Positions 11,920 through 19,509 of a DNA stretch of 64,000 nucleotides are shown here, in pieces. The DNA comes from Metapseudomonas boanensis (GTDB lineage: Bacteria; Pseudomonadota; Gammaproteobacteria; Pseudomonadales; Pseudomonadaceae). The stretch's first letter is position 1, and each line of letters opens with the position of its first letter. The notes under the pieces were generated by a model. That model was not told where the DNA came from. It saw only the letters and a list, made by a program, of their open reading frames with translations, and did not search any database. The DNA lies in assembly GCF_018704125.1 (NCBI RefSeq), contig NZ_JAGTIS010000015.1, forward strand, positions 45,712 to 109,711. Direction: 5' to 3'. The translations under genes and the position numbers were made by a program.

Positions 11920-12888
11920 ATGGCACATCTCGTCGAAACCATGGCCTACGCTGGCGCCACTCCGTGGCATGGCCTGGGCAATCAACTCACCCAGAAGCAA
12001 CCCATCGAAGTCTGGCAGCGCGAAGCGGGCATGGACTGGCAAATACTGGAGAGCCCCGTGCACTTCAAGTCGGATGCCGTTGGCCATCTGGGCGCCATCC
12101 ACTCCTTCCCCGAGCAGAAGGTGCTCTACCGCTCGGATACCAAGGCGCCGCTGTCGGTGGTTTCCCAGCGCTACCACACGGTGCAACCTCGGGAAGTGAT
12201 GGAGTTCTACCGGGATCTGACCGAGGTCTCCGGCTACGAGCTGGAAACGGCCGGTGTGCTCAAGGGCGGTCGAAAGTTCTGGGCGCTGGCACGTACCGGG
12301 CAAGGTGCAGCCCTGAAGGGCAACGACCAGGTGAACGGCTATCTGCTACTGGCCACCTCGTGCGACGGCACCCTAGCCACTACGGCCACGCCGACCACCG
12401 TGCGTGTGGTCTGCAACAACACTCTGACCATCGCTCTGGATGGCACCAGCCGAGCGATCAAGGTGCCGCACAACACCCGCTTCGATCCGAAGGCAGTGAA
12501 GAAGCAGCTGGGCATCGCCGTCTCAGGCTGGGACGACTTCATGTACCGCATGCGCGCGTTGGCCGAGCGCAAGGTGCAGTGGCATGAGGCACTGGGCTTC
12601 TTCATGAACGTGCTGTGCGAAACCACGCCGACCTCCGCCTTGCCGGAAGTGCTGCCCAACGAGCGCGCCCTGCGCAAAGTCCAGGAGCTGTACGAAGGCC
12701 GTGGCCGGGGCAGTCAACTGGACTCGGCTCGCGGTACCGCTTGGGGGCTGCTCAACGCCGTGACCGAGTACGTTGACCACGAACGCCGTGCCCGCAGCAA
12801 CGAGTACCGCATGGACTCGGCTTGGTTCGGTCAGGGTGCGCAGATCAAGCAACGCGCGCTGGACACCGCTCTGCAATTGGTCGCCTGA
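11920..12888 (+). CDS. DUF932 domain protein (phage/plasmid-like)
   Basis: A 322-residue protein from the ATG at 11920, preceded by aaagga; the open frame extends further upstream but without homology-like sequence. The N-terminus (MAHLVETMAYAGATPWHGLG) is the hallmark of DUF932, and the later TVRVVCNNTL motif fits as well. DUF932 proteins occur on phages, plasmids and integrative elements next to recombination genes; a role in DNA metabolism is assumed but not shown. It lies 80 bases before a YqaJ nuclease gene. Confidence 0.85.
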   Translation: MAHLVETMAYAGATPWHGLGNQLTQKQPIEVWQREAGMDWQILESPVHFKSDAVGHLGAIHSFPEQKVLYRSDTKAPLSVVSQRYHTVQPREVMEFYRDLTEVSGYELETAGVLKGGRKFWALARTGQGAALKGNDQVNGYLLLATSCDGTLATTATPTTVRVVCNNTLTIALDGTSRAIKVPHNTRFDPKAVKKQLGIAVSGWDDFMYRMRALAERKVQWHEALGFFMNVLCETTPTSALPEVLPNERALRKVQELYEGRGRGSQLDSARGTAWGLLNAVTEYVDHERRARSNEYRMDSAWFGQGAQIKQRALDTALQLVA

Positions 12889-12913
12889 CTCCTTACTTCC
12901 TCCACCCCCATGA

Positions 12914-12948
12914 CGCCCGGTCAGCCTCGCCGCTGATCGGGCGTTTCT
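12914..12948 (+). terminator. Terminator-like hairpin between DUF932 and yqaJ
   Basis: A 12-bp stem (cgcccggtcagc / gctgatcgggcg, one G-T pair) is followed by tttct. The T run is short, so readthrough into the nuclease gene is likely. Confidence 0.55.
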
Positions 12949-12968
12949 ATGTCCGCAAGGTGAACGCG

Positions 12969-13970
12969 ATGAAAGCGACTCCATTGAGCAGCAAGGGCAA
13001 GGCGCGCCCAGCACTGCGCCTGATTAGCACCAAGGAACTGCCCCGCGAAGACTGGCTGGCGGTGCGCAAGCAGGGCATCGGCAGCTCGGATGCCGCCGCC
13101 GCCGTTGGCCTCAATCCCTACAAGTCGCAGCTGGAGCTGTGGCTGGAGAAGACCGGCCGCGACACCACACTGCCGAAAGCCGATCCTCAAGATGAGGAAA
13201 GCCCCGCCTATTGGGGCAACGTGCTGGAACCCATCGTGGCCTGGCATTACAGCAAGCGCACCAAGCACAAGGTCCGACGCATCAATGCCGTGTTGCAGCA
13301 TCCGGATCCGGCGCTGCCCTGGATGCTGGCCAACATCGACCGCGAGGTGATCGGGGCCGAAGATGTACAAATCCTCGAATGCAAGACCGCCGGCATAAAC
13401 GGGGCACGCCTCTGGAAAGAGGGCGTGCCCGAGTATGTGCAACTGCAGGTGATGCACCAACTCGCTGTCACCGGCAAGCAGGCGGCGGACGTGGCCGTGT
13501 TGCTCGGCGGCCAGACGCTGGAAATTCACCGCATCGAACGGGACGAGCAGATGATCGCTCGGCTGATCGAGCTGGAGCGCAAGTTCTGGCAGTACGTGGA
13601 GTCCGATACCCCCCCGCCGGCCGACGGCACCGCTTCCGCTGAAGCGGCCCTGCGCTGCCTCTACCCAGAAGACAACGGCCAAACCGTCGACTTCAGCTCC
13701 CATGCCGGGTTGGCGGCTGCCTACCTAGAGCTCAAGGCCGTGCGCCAGTCCATCAGCGAGAAGGAAACGCGCGAGGCCCAACTCAAGCAGCTGCTGCAGC
13801 AGGCCATGGGCGAGGCCACTCGGGCAGACTTCAGCCACGGCTTCGTCAGCTGGAAGAAAGCCAAAGACAGCTCCGTGCTCGATGTGGAGCGCCTGCTGAA
13901 AGAAAAGCCCTACCTGCAAGTCCGTTACGCCAAGCGCAAGGAAGGCAGCCGACGCTTCCTGATTAACTGA
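12969..13970 (+). CDS. YqaJ-family viral-type recombinase/exonuclease
   Basis: A 333-residue protein from the ATG at 12969. The core follows the lambda-exonuclease/YqaJ fold of the PD-(D/E)XK group: RKQGIGSSDAAAAVGLNPY (Ser/Asp-containing start of the fold), YWGNVLEPIVAWHY (Glu), MLANIDREVIG (Asp), and the catalytic ILECKTAG (E-x-K). The C-terminal part has a coiled-coil stretch around LKAVRQSISEKETREAQ. Such nucleases resect double-stranded ends for single-strand annealing recombination and usually pair with an annealing protein. The next gene could take that role or act as a directionality factor. Confidence 0.88.
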   Translation: MKATPLSSKGKARPALRLISTKELPREDWLAVRKQGIGSSDAAAAVGLNPYKSQLELWLEKTGRDTTLPKADPQDEESPAYWGNVLEPIVAWHYSKRTKHKVRRINAVLQHPDPALPWMLANIDREVIGAEDVQILECKTAGINGARLWKEGVPEYVQLQVMHQLAVTGKQAADVAVLLGGQTLEIHRIERDEQMIARLIELERKFWQYVESDTPPPADGTASAEAALRCLYPEDNGQTVDFSSHAGLAAAYLELKAVRQSISEKETREAQLKQLLQQAMGEATRADFSHGFVSWKKAKDSSVLDVERLLKEKPYLQVRYAKRKEGSRRFLIN

Positions 13971-13992
13971 TCCACCTCCCTCATCCCCTCTT

Positions 13993-14025
13993 GGCCACTA
14001 GGGCGCACGCCCAGTGGCCTTTTTT
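13993..14025 (+). terminator. Rho-independent terminator between yqaJ and the RDF-like gene
   Basis: The stem ggccact / agtggcc continues inwards as gggc / gccc and is followed by a run of six T then cgttttt. It is the strongest terminator of this module, yet the next gene starts only 20 bases later, so some readthrough or a promoter inside the structure is needed. Confidence 0.75.
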
Positions 14026-14044
14026 CGTTTTTAGGAGAATTACC

Positions 14045-14938
14045 ATGTTGAAAGGTCTCGCGCTCATTCCGCCCGCGCTCGGTCGCATCTCCATCGGTAA
14101 GGTCATCGAGAAGAACGGTAAGCGCCTGCCGGAGAAAGATGACCAGTTCACCATCACCTCCCAGGTGCAAAGCAGGGATGGCTGGTTGCTCCACCCGCTG
14201 AACGACGAGCTGCGCCAAGGTAAGGAAGACAAACTGCGCAGTATCCCGGTACGCCTGCTGTTCAACGAGCCGGAGCTGAATTTTCGGGCCGACTACACAC
14301 TCTTCGATAGGCAGTCCGGACGGCCGCTGTGCGTCGGTAATGGCGACACCTGCAAGCGCATCACCCAGGATGGGATGCAGTCGCTGCCCTGCCCTTCGCC
14401 GGATGCCTGCCCGCTGGCCAAGGGTGGCGCCTGCAAGCCCTATGGCCGACTGAACGTGGTCATTGGTGATGAGGATCCGCTGGGCACCTTCGTGTTCCGC
14501 ACCACCGGCTTCAATAGCATCCGCACCCTCGCTGCTCGCCTGCACTACTTCCAGGCCATCTCCGGCAATCGCCTGGCCTGCCTGCCGTTGGAGCTACGCC
14601 TGCGCGGCAAGTCAACTCGCCAGAGCCACGGCACGCCGATCTTCTACGTCGACCTCACGGTACGCAGCGGCCTGGACATGGCCGAAGCGCTGCAGCAGGC
14701 GAGCGAACTCAAGGCGCAACGACAAGCAGCAGGCTTCGACCAAGGGGCGCTGGATGAGGCAGCCCGCCGGGGCTTCGGCAATGGCGCCTTCGAGGACAGC
14801 GAAGAGGACAGTCACGCCGTGATCGAGGAGTTCTTCACCTCCCCAGAACCTGCCAGCTCGGCTGGCCAGCTTGATTCACCGCCGGCGCCCAAATCCCTCG
14901 CGGGCAAGCTGGAAGCCCTCGCCTCGCAGCCCCACTGA
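14045..14938 (+). CDS. Recombination-directionality-factor-like / metal-binding protein
   Basis: A 297-residue protein from the ATG at 14045 with a taggag ribosome-binding site. A central cysteine cluster (LCVGNGDTCKRI, then LPCPSPDACPLAKGGACKPYGR) is followed by a beta-rich segment (FVFRTTGFNSIRTLAARL). This combination matches the Gp3-like family that includes phage recombination directionality factors; other members are annotated only as metal-binding proteins. The C-terminal tail is acidic and proline-rich and probably disordered. Placement after YqaJ supports a role in recombination. The family call is moderately sure; whether it steers the P4-type integrase is unknown. Confidence 0.6.
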   Translation: MLKGLALIPPALGRISIGKVIEKNGKRLPEKDDQFTITSQVQSRDGWLLHPLNDELRQGKEDKLRSIPVRLLFNEPELNFRADYTLFDRQSGRPLCVGNGDTCKRITQDGMQSLPCPSPDACPLAKGGACKPYGRLNVVIGDEDPLGTFVFRTTGFNSIRTLAARLHYFQAISGNRLACLPLELRLRGKSTRQSHGTPIFYVDLTVRSGLDMAEALQQASELKAQRQAAGFDQGALDEAARRGFGNGAFEDSEEDSHAVIEEFFTSPEPASSAGQLDSPPAPKSLAGKLEALASQPH

Positions 14939-14942
14939 ATCC

Positions 14943-14974
14943 CCTGCCTGCGCTGCATGCATCAGCCAGGCAGG
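14943..14974 (+). promoter_or_regulatory. Intergenic hairpin
   Basis: Arms cctgcctg and caggcagg enclose an inner gctg/cagc pair. No T run follows. The ribosome-binding site of the small membrane protein gene starts about 8 bases later. Confidence 0.45.
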
Positions 14975-14992
14975 AATCCCCGGAGACACACC

Positions 14993-15181
14993 ATGCCCCT
15001 ACTTCGATTCCTACTCCACCTGTTCCTCTTCATTGGCGCGCTCGCCGCCGCCAGCGTGTTGGTATTGAGCATTCTGCTCATGCTGCGCTTTCCACCGCTG
15101 TTACTCGCCGTGGTCCTGGCCTGCTGGATGCTGAGTCGCGTGCTCAGACTGCTGCGCCCCGACCAGGGCAATCCCACCTGA
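14993..15181 (+). CDS. Small membrane protein, 62 aa
   Basis: From the ATG at 14993 (ggagacac in front) the product starts MPLLRFLLHLFLFIGALAAA and is hydrophobic for most of its length. Two membrane helices are likely, followed by a short basic tail (RVLRLLRPDQ). It lies in the same-strand module and has the same gap structure as its neighbours. Function unknown. Confidence 0.55.
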   Translation: MPLLRFLLHLFLFIGALAAASVLVLSILLMLRFPPLLLAVVLACWMLSRVLRLLRPDQGNPT

Positions 15182-15210
15182 GAGCCCCAGCGACGACATT
15201 CAATCACCGC

Positions 15211-15234
15211 CAGCGGCCGTGTACATGGCCGCTG
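15211..15234 (+). promoter_or_regulatory. Intergenic hairpin before second zinc-ribbon gene
   Basis: A perfect 8-bp stem (cagcggcc / ggccgctg) ends 6 bases before a strong ribosome-binding site (aggaggaag). No T run. Confidence 0.5.
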
Positions 15235-15252
15235 TTACCAGGAGGAAGAACC

Positions 15253-15576
15253 ATGATCAGACGCTGCTTGATCTGCGAGTCCAAGGCCATCCTGACCCAA
15301 GACGCGGCGAAGGGCATCGCCATGCTAGTCAGCCTGGCCAACAGCGCACTGCAGGGGGCTCAGGCTGAGAATGCAAGCACCTCCGCCCAAGGGAGCAACG
15401 CGCTGATCAATGGGCTGGCTGCCATCACGCACGCCCATCCCCAAGCATCACGCGTGGCCGAGGATGTCGCCAAATATCACTTCGCCGGGTTCGGGTGTTT
15501 GTGCCTGCGCTGCGGGGCCCTGTTCGATGAGCCAGGGACTGAGGAGGCTTCCGAGCCAGCCCAGCAGTCGCCGTGA
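15253..15576 (+). CDS. Second split zinc-ribbon protein
   Basis: A 107-residue protein with CLICESKA at the N-terminus and CLCLRCGALFDEP near the C-terminus. The layout (N-terminal CxxC, long insertion, C-terminal CxxCG) is the same as in the protein at 11496. The insertion here is less glycine-rich (a segment near AMLVSLANSALQG) and ends with a helical stretch. The two look like distant relatives bracketing the module. Function unknown. Confidence 0.6.
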   Translation: MIRRCLICESKAILTQDAAKGIAMLVSLANSALQGAQAENASTSAQGSNALINGLAAITHAHPQASRVAEDVAKYHFAGFGCLCLRCGALFDEPGTEEASEPAQQSP

Positions 15577-15584
15577 TTCAACAT

Positions 15585-15932
15585 TCAGTCATGGCCGAGC
15601 CGAGTGACCAGACGCTCTACCATGTCCATCACGAGCTCACGGTCTTGCGCCTCCAGCCGGGACAGCAAGTCATAGAGCCTACGTGTCTGGTCCGCAGGGC
15701 GTGAGCTCCCCGCCGTCAGCAGGTCGGCGGTTTCGCAGCCAAAGATGGCCGCCAGTTCGACCAGACGCTCGACATTGGGCATAACGATCCCACGCTCGAT
15801 GCGGGATACGGCCTCGCTCCCTATCCCCAGCCGCTCCGCAACCTGCTCCTGGCTCAGCTCGCAACGCGCACGCTGGCGAGCAATCGCCTGGCCCACCAGT
15901 TCCGCCAACTCCTTCGAATCAGTTTTCGACAT
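15585..15932 (-). CDS. XRE-family transcriptional regulator
   Basis: A 115-residue protein from the ATG at 15932, preceded by gaggggc. The helix-turn-helix is easy to read: IARQRARCELSQEQVAERLG (helices 1-2), IGSEAVSRIERGIVMPNVERL (recognition helix and beyond). The C-terminal part is helical (LYDLLSRLEAQDRELVMDMV). It converges on the zinc-ribbon gene. A perfect palindrome at 16004-16020, with nearby half-sites, lies between this gene and the divergent gene at 16072, making it a likely self-regulated repressor. Confidence 0.8.
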   Translation of the reverse strand: MSKTDSKELAELVGQAIARQRARCELSQEQVAERLGIGSEAVSRIERGIVMPNVERLVELAAIFGCETADLLTAGSSRPADQTRRLYDLLSRLEAQDRELVMDMVERLVTRLGHD

Positions 15933-16003
15933 GCCGCCCCTCCAGATCAACCTGGATGGTTGGGCATCAACCCATTGACATGAAGGACTTCACAAACCGA
16001 GAC

Positions 16004-16020
16004 TCAACCTTAAAGGTTGA
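16004..16020. promoter_or_regulatory. Candidate XRE operator palindrome
   Basis: The 17-mer tcaaccttaaaggttga is a perfect palindrome around a central A. Half-sites (tcaacc, ggttg) recur at 15947-15971 and tcaactt follows at 16024. The cluster sits in the divergent gap between the XRE gene and the 16072 gene. Confidence 0.55.
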
Positions 16021-16071
16021 TATTCAACTTTTCTTCCAACACCAATGCCCGAGCAGGGAGCGCAGAACAGC

Positions 16072-16425
16072 ATGAACGTCATCACTGGACTGAACGAAGC
16101 GCAGATTGAAAGTCTCGTGCGCAGCAAAGCGTCCTTCGAGATCAACGGCCTCAGGGGCAACTTCATGGCCGGCATCAAACTGGTCGAAACCAAGATTGAA
16201 AGCCTGGGGATGAAGTGTCGGGTCAAAAGCGACGTGAAAAACGCGCTGGTACAAGGCGGCGCACTAGGAGCCGCATTCGGCGTCATCTCAGCACCCGCCA
16301 CGCTGACCGTGGCAACGCTCGGTATCGCCGCAGGCCTGGGACATACCCTGGCCACCTACAACCCTGACTACGAAATCCTGAAGGACTACGTGAATCAGAG
16401 GCTCAGGGTCATCTACAAGAAGTAG
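16072..16425 (+). CDS. Hypothetical protein with hydrophobic central segment, 117 aa
   Basis: The ATG at 16072 follows agggag by 11 bases; an in-frame ATG at 16045 has no such signal. The product has a helical N-terminal half (LNEAQIESLVRSKASFEING) and a Gly/Ala-rich hydrophobic segment (ALGAAFGVISAPATLTVATL). The C-terminus is basic. It lies divergent from the XRE regulator and may be under its control. No family recognised. Confidence 0.5.
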   Translation: MNVITGLNEAQIESLVRSKASFEINGLRGNFMAGIKLVETKIESLGMKCRVKSDVKNALVQGGALGAAFGVISAPATLTVATLGIAAGLGHTLATYNPDYEILKDYVNQRLRVIYKK

Positions 16426-16440
16426 CTCAGCTCACCTGGA

Positions 16441-16539
16441 GTGCCGGGACAGCTGAACAACCTGGTCACCCTCAAGCCGGACGACGAGATCGCGAAACAC
16501 CCGATCGATAACCGTATCGTCGTCAAGTTCAAGAAGTGA
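16441..16539 (+). pseudogene. Possible 3' fragment of a lost gene
   Basis: A 32-codon stretch reads VPGQLNNLVTLKPDDEIAKH and ends IVVKFKK then stop. It has coding-like composition but no ribosome-binding site in the right place. It may be the tail of a gene lost by deletion. Weak support. Confidence 0.25.
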
Positions 16540-16563
16540 ATCATCCTCAAAAGGTATACCAAC

Positions 16564-17064
16564 TTGAAAATGATCAAACTGGCTGTTCTGACCACGCTAG
16601 CTGTTGCAACTCTTCCTGCCATGGCCGCTGAGTACGTCCTCGGTGTTGACTACCAACCCTGCGCCACCGAGAAAACCAAGGGCGTCATGACCAGGTACCG
16701 GGACTGCACCATCCCCAACACCCAGCCGAGCTACAGCGAGGTCTACACCGCCGATGACGGCACCCGGCGGGTGAGGGAAATCGAAGGCAAGTTCCTGATT
16801 GAATGCAGTGCTTCGCGTGTCTGTTCATCGGTCGGCTCCAAGACCTATGAAAAGGGCTTTTATGCCGGCAATGGCGATCAGGGTGACTATGCCCTCACTT
16901 ACAACTTCTACCTCGACGAGGACTACAACGGCAATGCGGTGGCCTACGCCGCCGGCCGTGGCCCGAAGTTCAAGGAGGATCCAGTGGGTAACCCGTGGGC
17001 CTCGGAAAAAGGTGGTGCGCCGGTGGCTCCCGGAAGTGAAGCCTGGGATGAGGAGAACGAATGA
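16564..17064 (+). CDS. Secreted/periplasmic protein of unknown function
   Basis: A 166-residue protein with a Sec signal peptide (KLAVLTTLAVATLPAMAAEY; cleavage probably at AMA-AE). The mature part has four cysteines (CATEK, CTIP, CSAS, VCSS), consistent with disulphides, and several Tyr/Gly/Asp-rich segments. A TTG at 16564 is 9 bases after an aaaagg sequence, while the ATG at 16570 is 15 bases away; the TTG is favoured. A hairpin with a T-rich tail follows at 17124. No family recognised. Confidence 0.6.
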   Translation: MKMIKLAVLTTLAVATLPAMAAEYVLGVDYQPCATEKTKGVMTRYRDCTIPNTQPSYSEVYTADDGTRRVREIEGKFLIECSASRVCSSVGSKTYEKGFYAGNGDQGDYALTYNFYLDEDYNGNAVAYAAGRGPKFKEDPVGNPWASEKGGAPVAPGSEAWDEENE

Positions 17065-17123
17065 TCGGATCCTTCGATCTGACGCGGGATGGCACGCAAC
17101 CCGTGTGAATAGAACTCGAAGAT

Positions 17124-17160
17124 AGGAGGCCGCCAGGCCTCCTGACTCGGTTTATTTTTT
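17124..17160 (+). terminator. Terminator-like hairpin
   Basis: An 8-bp stem (aggaggcc / ggcctcct, loop gcca) is followed after ten bases by tttatttttt. It lies 60 bases after the stop of the secreted-protein gene. Confidence 0.55.
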
Positions 17161-17365
17161 CGTAAACGGAGCAGAGGTTATTACACCGTTCTGCTCAGTA
17201 CATTCAGCAGCATGCGCGATGCGGGCGACAGGTTTCCGACCCGCAATTCGCGCAAGACATCTCCTGACTACGTGCAAGCCTCACACAACGTCTCGGCCCG
17301 TGCCAGCACGAGTTACACGGCTTCCTCCGGCTGATCCGGTGAGTATTAACGTTAGCTACTTCACT

Positions 17366-17695
17366 TCAGGCCGCCCTGTGCTCCTGACCGCACGAAGTCA
17401 ACCGGCGACGGTAGTGAGCCTTCGATTTGCGTACGCAGAAGGACGTCTGGCGATGGCCGACGGTGACGATGCAATCCCCGATCACCACCACATAAGAGTT
17501 CCTGGCCTTTTCTGCCAGTTGCCGCTCAGCTGGCGACAGGCCCAACAACAGGCAGTGGAAACACTCGCGGTCGAAGTAGAAGACGCGGGCGCCGCGATTC
17601 CAGGTTTGGGCACCGTGGTCGATCAACCACTCAACCTGAAGCGGGCGAATACCCCGTTGGTGGCAACGTTGAACAGCATGCGCACTGAACTCCAT
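17366..17695 (-). CDS. DUF4258-like protein
   Basis: A 109-residue protein beginning MEFSAHAVQRCHQRGIRPLQ. The S-x-H-A-x-x-R-x-x-Q-R-G-I pattern is the opening of DUF4258 proteins, which are often small toxin-like proteins of mobile DNA. The middle has FYFDRECFHCLLLG and SYVVVIGDCIVTVGHR, which fit a small beta-sheet core. A gaggtgcggg sequence precedes the ATG. No antitoxin gene is visible next to it, so a toxin role is only a possibility. Confidence 0.6.
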   Translation of the reverse strand: MEFSAHAVQRCHQRGIRPLQVEWLIDHGAQTWNRGARVFYFDRECFHCLLLGLSPAERQLAEKARNSYVVVIGDCIVTVGHRQTSFCVRKSKAHYRRRLTSCGQEHRAA

Positions 17696-17939
17696 CCCGC
17701 ACCTCCAGAACCTGATCCGGCCTGTTTGTGACGGCCGTCCGTGGCCTTGCGGAGTCCTTCCCTGCCGGCTTCCAACCAGGCACGTCGAAAGGATATGTCG
17801 CGCAACTTGACAGACAAATACTGGGCGCCCACACAGGACAACTATTGGGGCAGGTTCTGTGCCGCTAATTGCATTCGGCGGTTTTTTACAGGCTGGCGGC
17901 GGATCGATGCGTCAACTATTCGCACTGATCTTCCCCGTG
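17696..17939. other. Gap without a convincing gene
   Basis: Short overlapping frames occur on both strands, but none has a ribosome-binding site or a recognisable product. The gap lies between the DUF4258 gene and the stop of the M15-like gene, both on the minus strand. Confidence 0.4.
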
Positions 17940-18587
17940 TCAGGCGAGGCTGGCGAGCCAGGGTTGGATGATGCGCTCCCGCTGCTGCGCGGTCAGAGTC
18001 GAGGTGCCGTCCTTGACCAGCGCCTTCTTGTCGCCGGTATGCGGATTGACGACATAGGTGCCAATACTCTGCCGGGTCGCCGGGTTGGCACTCCAGCGCA
18101 GATTGAAGGCCGCCAGTTTGGGGAACCAGAACTGACTGGCATACGGCAGATTTTCGTGGATCCACCAGGCCAGCGGCGTCCAATCGCCACGCTGCTCGTA
18201 CCAGGGCAGCAATGCCGGCACGACGATGCAGGCCGTGGCACCCAAATATCCGTCGCTGTCCGAGTAATCCCAGATGTGCGCGGCAAAGTTTTTCTCGTTG
18301 GCGGCGCAGCTGTATTGGTTGCCATTCTCCGCCCCTTTGGCGTTCACCGCCGGGCTGCGATAGGCCGAACGAATGGCGACGCGACCGAAGCGCTGCTGCA
18401 AGGGCTCCAGCAACTGGTCGCACAGTTGCCGTCCTGCCTCGATGGCTTTGTCGGGGTAATCCGGAACATTTGGGATACTCTCGACCTGGCTGATTTCCGA
18501 ATACAGGAAATCACGCATGAAAAAGTGCTTCGACAACCGTACCCGTCCCAGCTCTTCCAACGCCTTCACCGTGATCGGCCTATTCAT
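17940..18587 (-). CDS. Peptidase M15-like protein
   Basis: A 215-residue soluble protein. The segment VAIRSAYRSPAVN, then a small-residue loop, NFAAHIWDYSD and later ACIVVPALLPWY resembles D-Ala-D-Ala carboxypeptidase-type (M15) folds found in phage lysis and mobile-element proteins. Only one of the usual zinc ligands (His in AHIWD) is evident, so catalysis is uncertain. The N-terminus (VRLSKHFFMRDFLYSEIS) resembles the 'LS.NF...E' opening of M15 phage endopeptidases. Function in the island is unknown. Confidence 0.5.
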   Translation of the reverse strand: MNRPITVKALEELGRVRLSKHFFMRDFLYSEISQVESIPNVPDYPDKAIEAGRQLCDQLLEPLQQRFGRVAIRSAYRSPAVNAKGAENGNQYSCAANEKNFAAHIWDYSDSDGYLGATACIVVPALLPWYEQRGDWTPLAWWIHENLPYASQFWFPKLAAFNLRWSANPATRQSIGTYVVNPHTGDKKALVKDGTSTLTAQQRERIIQPWLASLA

Positions 18588-18657
18588 TCAGCAGCCTCCT
18601 CCAGCGCCAGTGCATCCCCTCCCCTACCGAGTCGTCAAACACCCATCTCTGCGGCGA

Positions 18658-19029
18658 CTAACCCAGCTCGTCTTCCCTGAGCCCGAAGTATGTCTTCAGC
18701 TCCTTCACAACGAGATCAACATGCTCTGGTTTGGATAAACCGACCCGCGGCCATTTCCACCTTGGGTTGATGCTCACTGGTTGCCCAGTAGCGAGACGCA
18801 GTCTCTCGATGAAGTCCTTAGCGTCTGTCGGAGTCTTTTTTGCTCGTAACGCCATCGTTTCAATCTCAAACGCCAGCTCAGCCAGGTTCCCTGGTGCCAG
18901 GTTTTTCGAGTAGAGCGTGACATGGCCCTTTGCATCGTCCGTACAACGAACTCCAGTACCGCTCTGCAATGGGTTCAACTTGCCGTAGATAGATTCCAGT
19001 TGCTCATGCGCGGACTTGAAGACCCCCAT
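18658..19029 (-). CDS. Hypothetical protein, 123 aa
   Basis: The product starts MGVFKSAHEQLESIYGKL and is mixed charged, with no signal peptide or membrane segment. It is 70 bases upstream of the M15-like gene on the same strand and may be cotranscribed. No motif recognised. Confidence 0.45.
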   Translation of the reverse strand: MGVFKSAHEQLESIYGKLNPLQSGTGVRCTDDAKGHVTLYSKNLAPGNLAELAFEIETMALRAKKTPTDAKDFIERLRLATGQPVSINPRWKWPRVGLSKPEHVDLVVKELKTYFGLREDELG

Positions 19030-19483
19030 CCCACATCTCCCTTCGATTACGACTCAAACAGCCGCCGATTCACGAATAGCCCACGCCACCTCATCACGCC
19101 ACCCCGCGCTACTCGAAAAGGGAGTCTGCAGCATGCCCCCTACGGATCGGTGTGCAGCGGCATTGGAGCCTTCAGCGCGTCGTCGATCCCCCACAATACT
19201 TTTTGAATCCGACGGCACGAGCCGAAATAGCTCGCAGAGTCGATCAGAGGAACATGCAACGCACCTCGCTATTACGACTCAATGGGGATATTGATGCCTG
19301 GATTGGATCCCGTTGCAGCTCGCATCAGGCTGAAACTGATACTGCGTAGAACCTTCCAAGCCAACAGGTAGCCCACTGCTGGGACTGAGCGAAAATCCGA
19401 GGACCGAGCCAGGTGAGATACCACGGCATAATGGCAGGTTTGCAATTAGGTGCTCGATCTTGGTGTAGGTTCAGGCTAGAATT
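19030..19483. other. Gap without a gene, upstream of the cytosine methyltransferase
   Basis: About 450 bases with no ORF I would support on either strand and no RNA gene that I recognise. It should contain the promoter of the methyltransferase gene and of the minus-strand gene at 18658. Confidence 0.4.
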
Positions 19484-19499
19484 CCCTCCGCTAGGAGGG
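19484..19499 (+). promoter_or_regulatory. Hairpin covering the ribosome-binding site of the methyltransferase gene
   Basis: A perfect 6-bp stem (ccctcc / ggaggg, loop gcta) contains the only Shine-Dalgarno-like sequence (aggagg, 19493-19498) in front of the ATG at 19510. Folding would hide it and dampen translation. Confidence 0.5.
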
Positions 19500-19509
19500 C
19501 CTACCCCAA

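Noticed and set aside
17741..17971. 76-codon plus-strand frame near the M15-like gene
   Set aside because: Overlaps the end of a better minus-strand gene and lacks an initiation signal.
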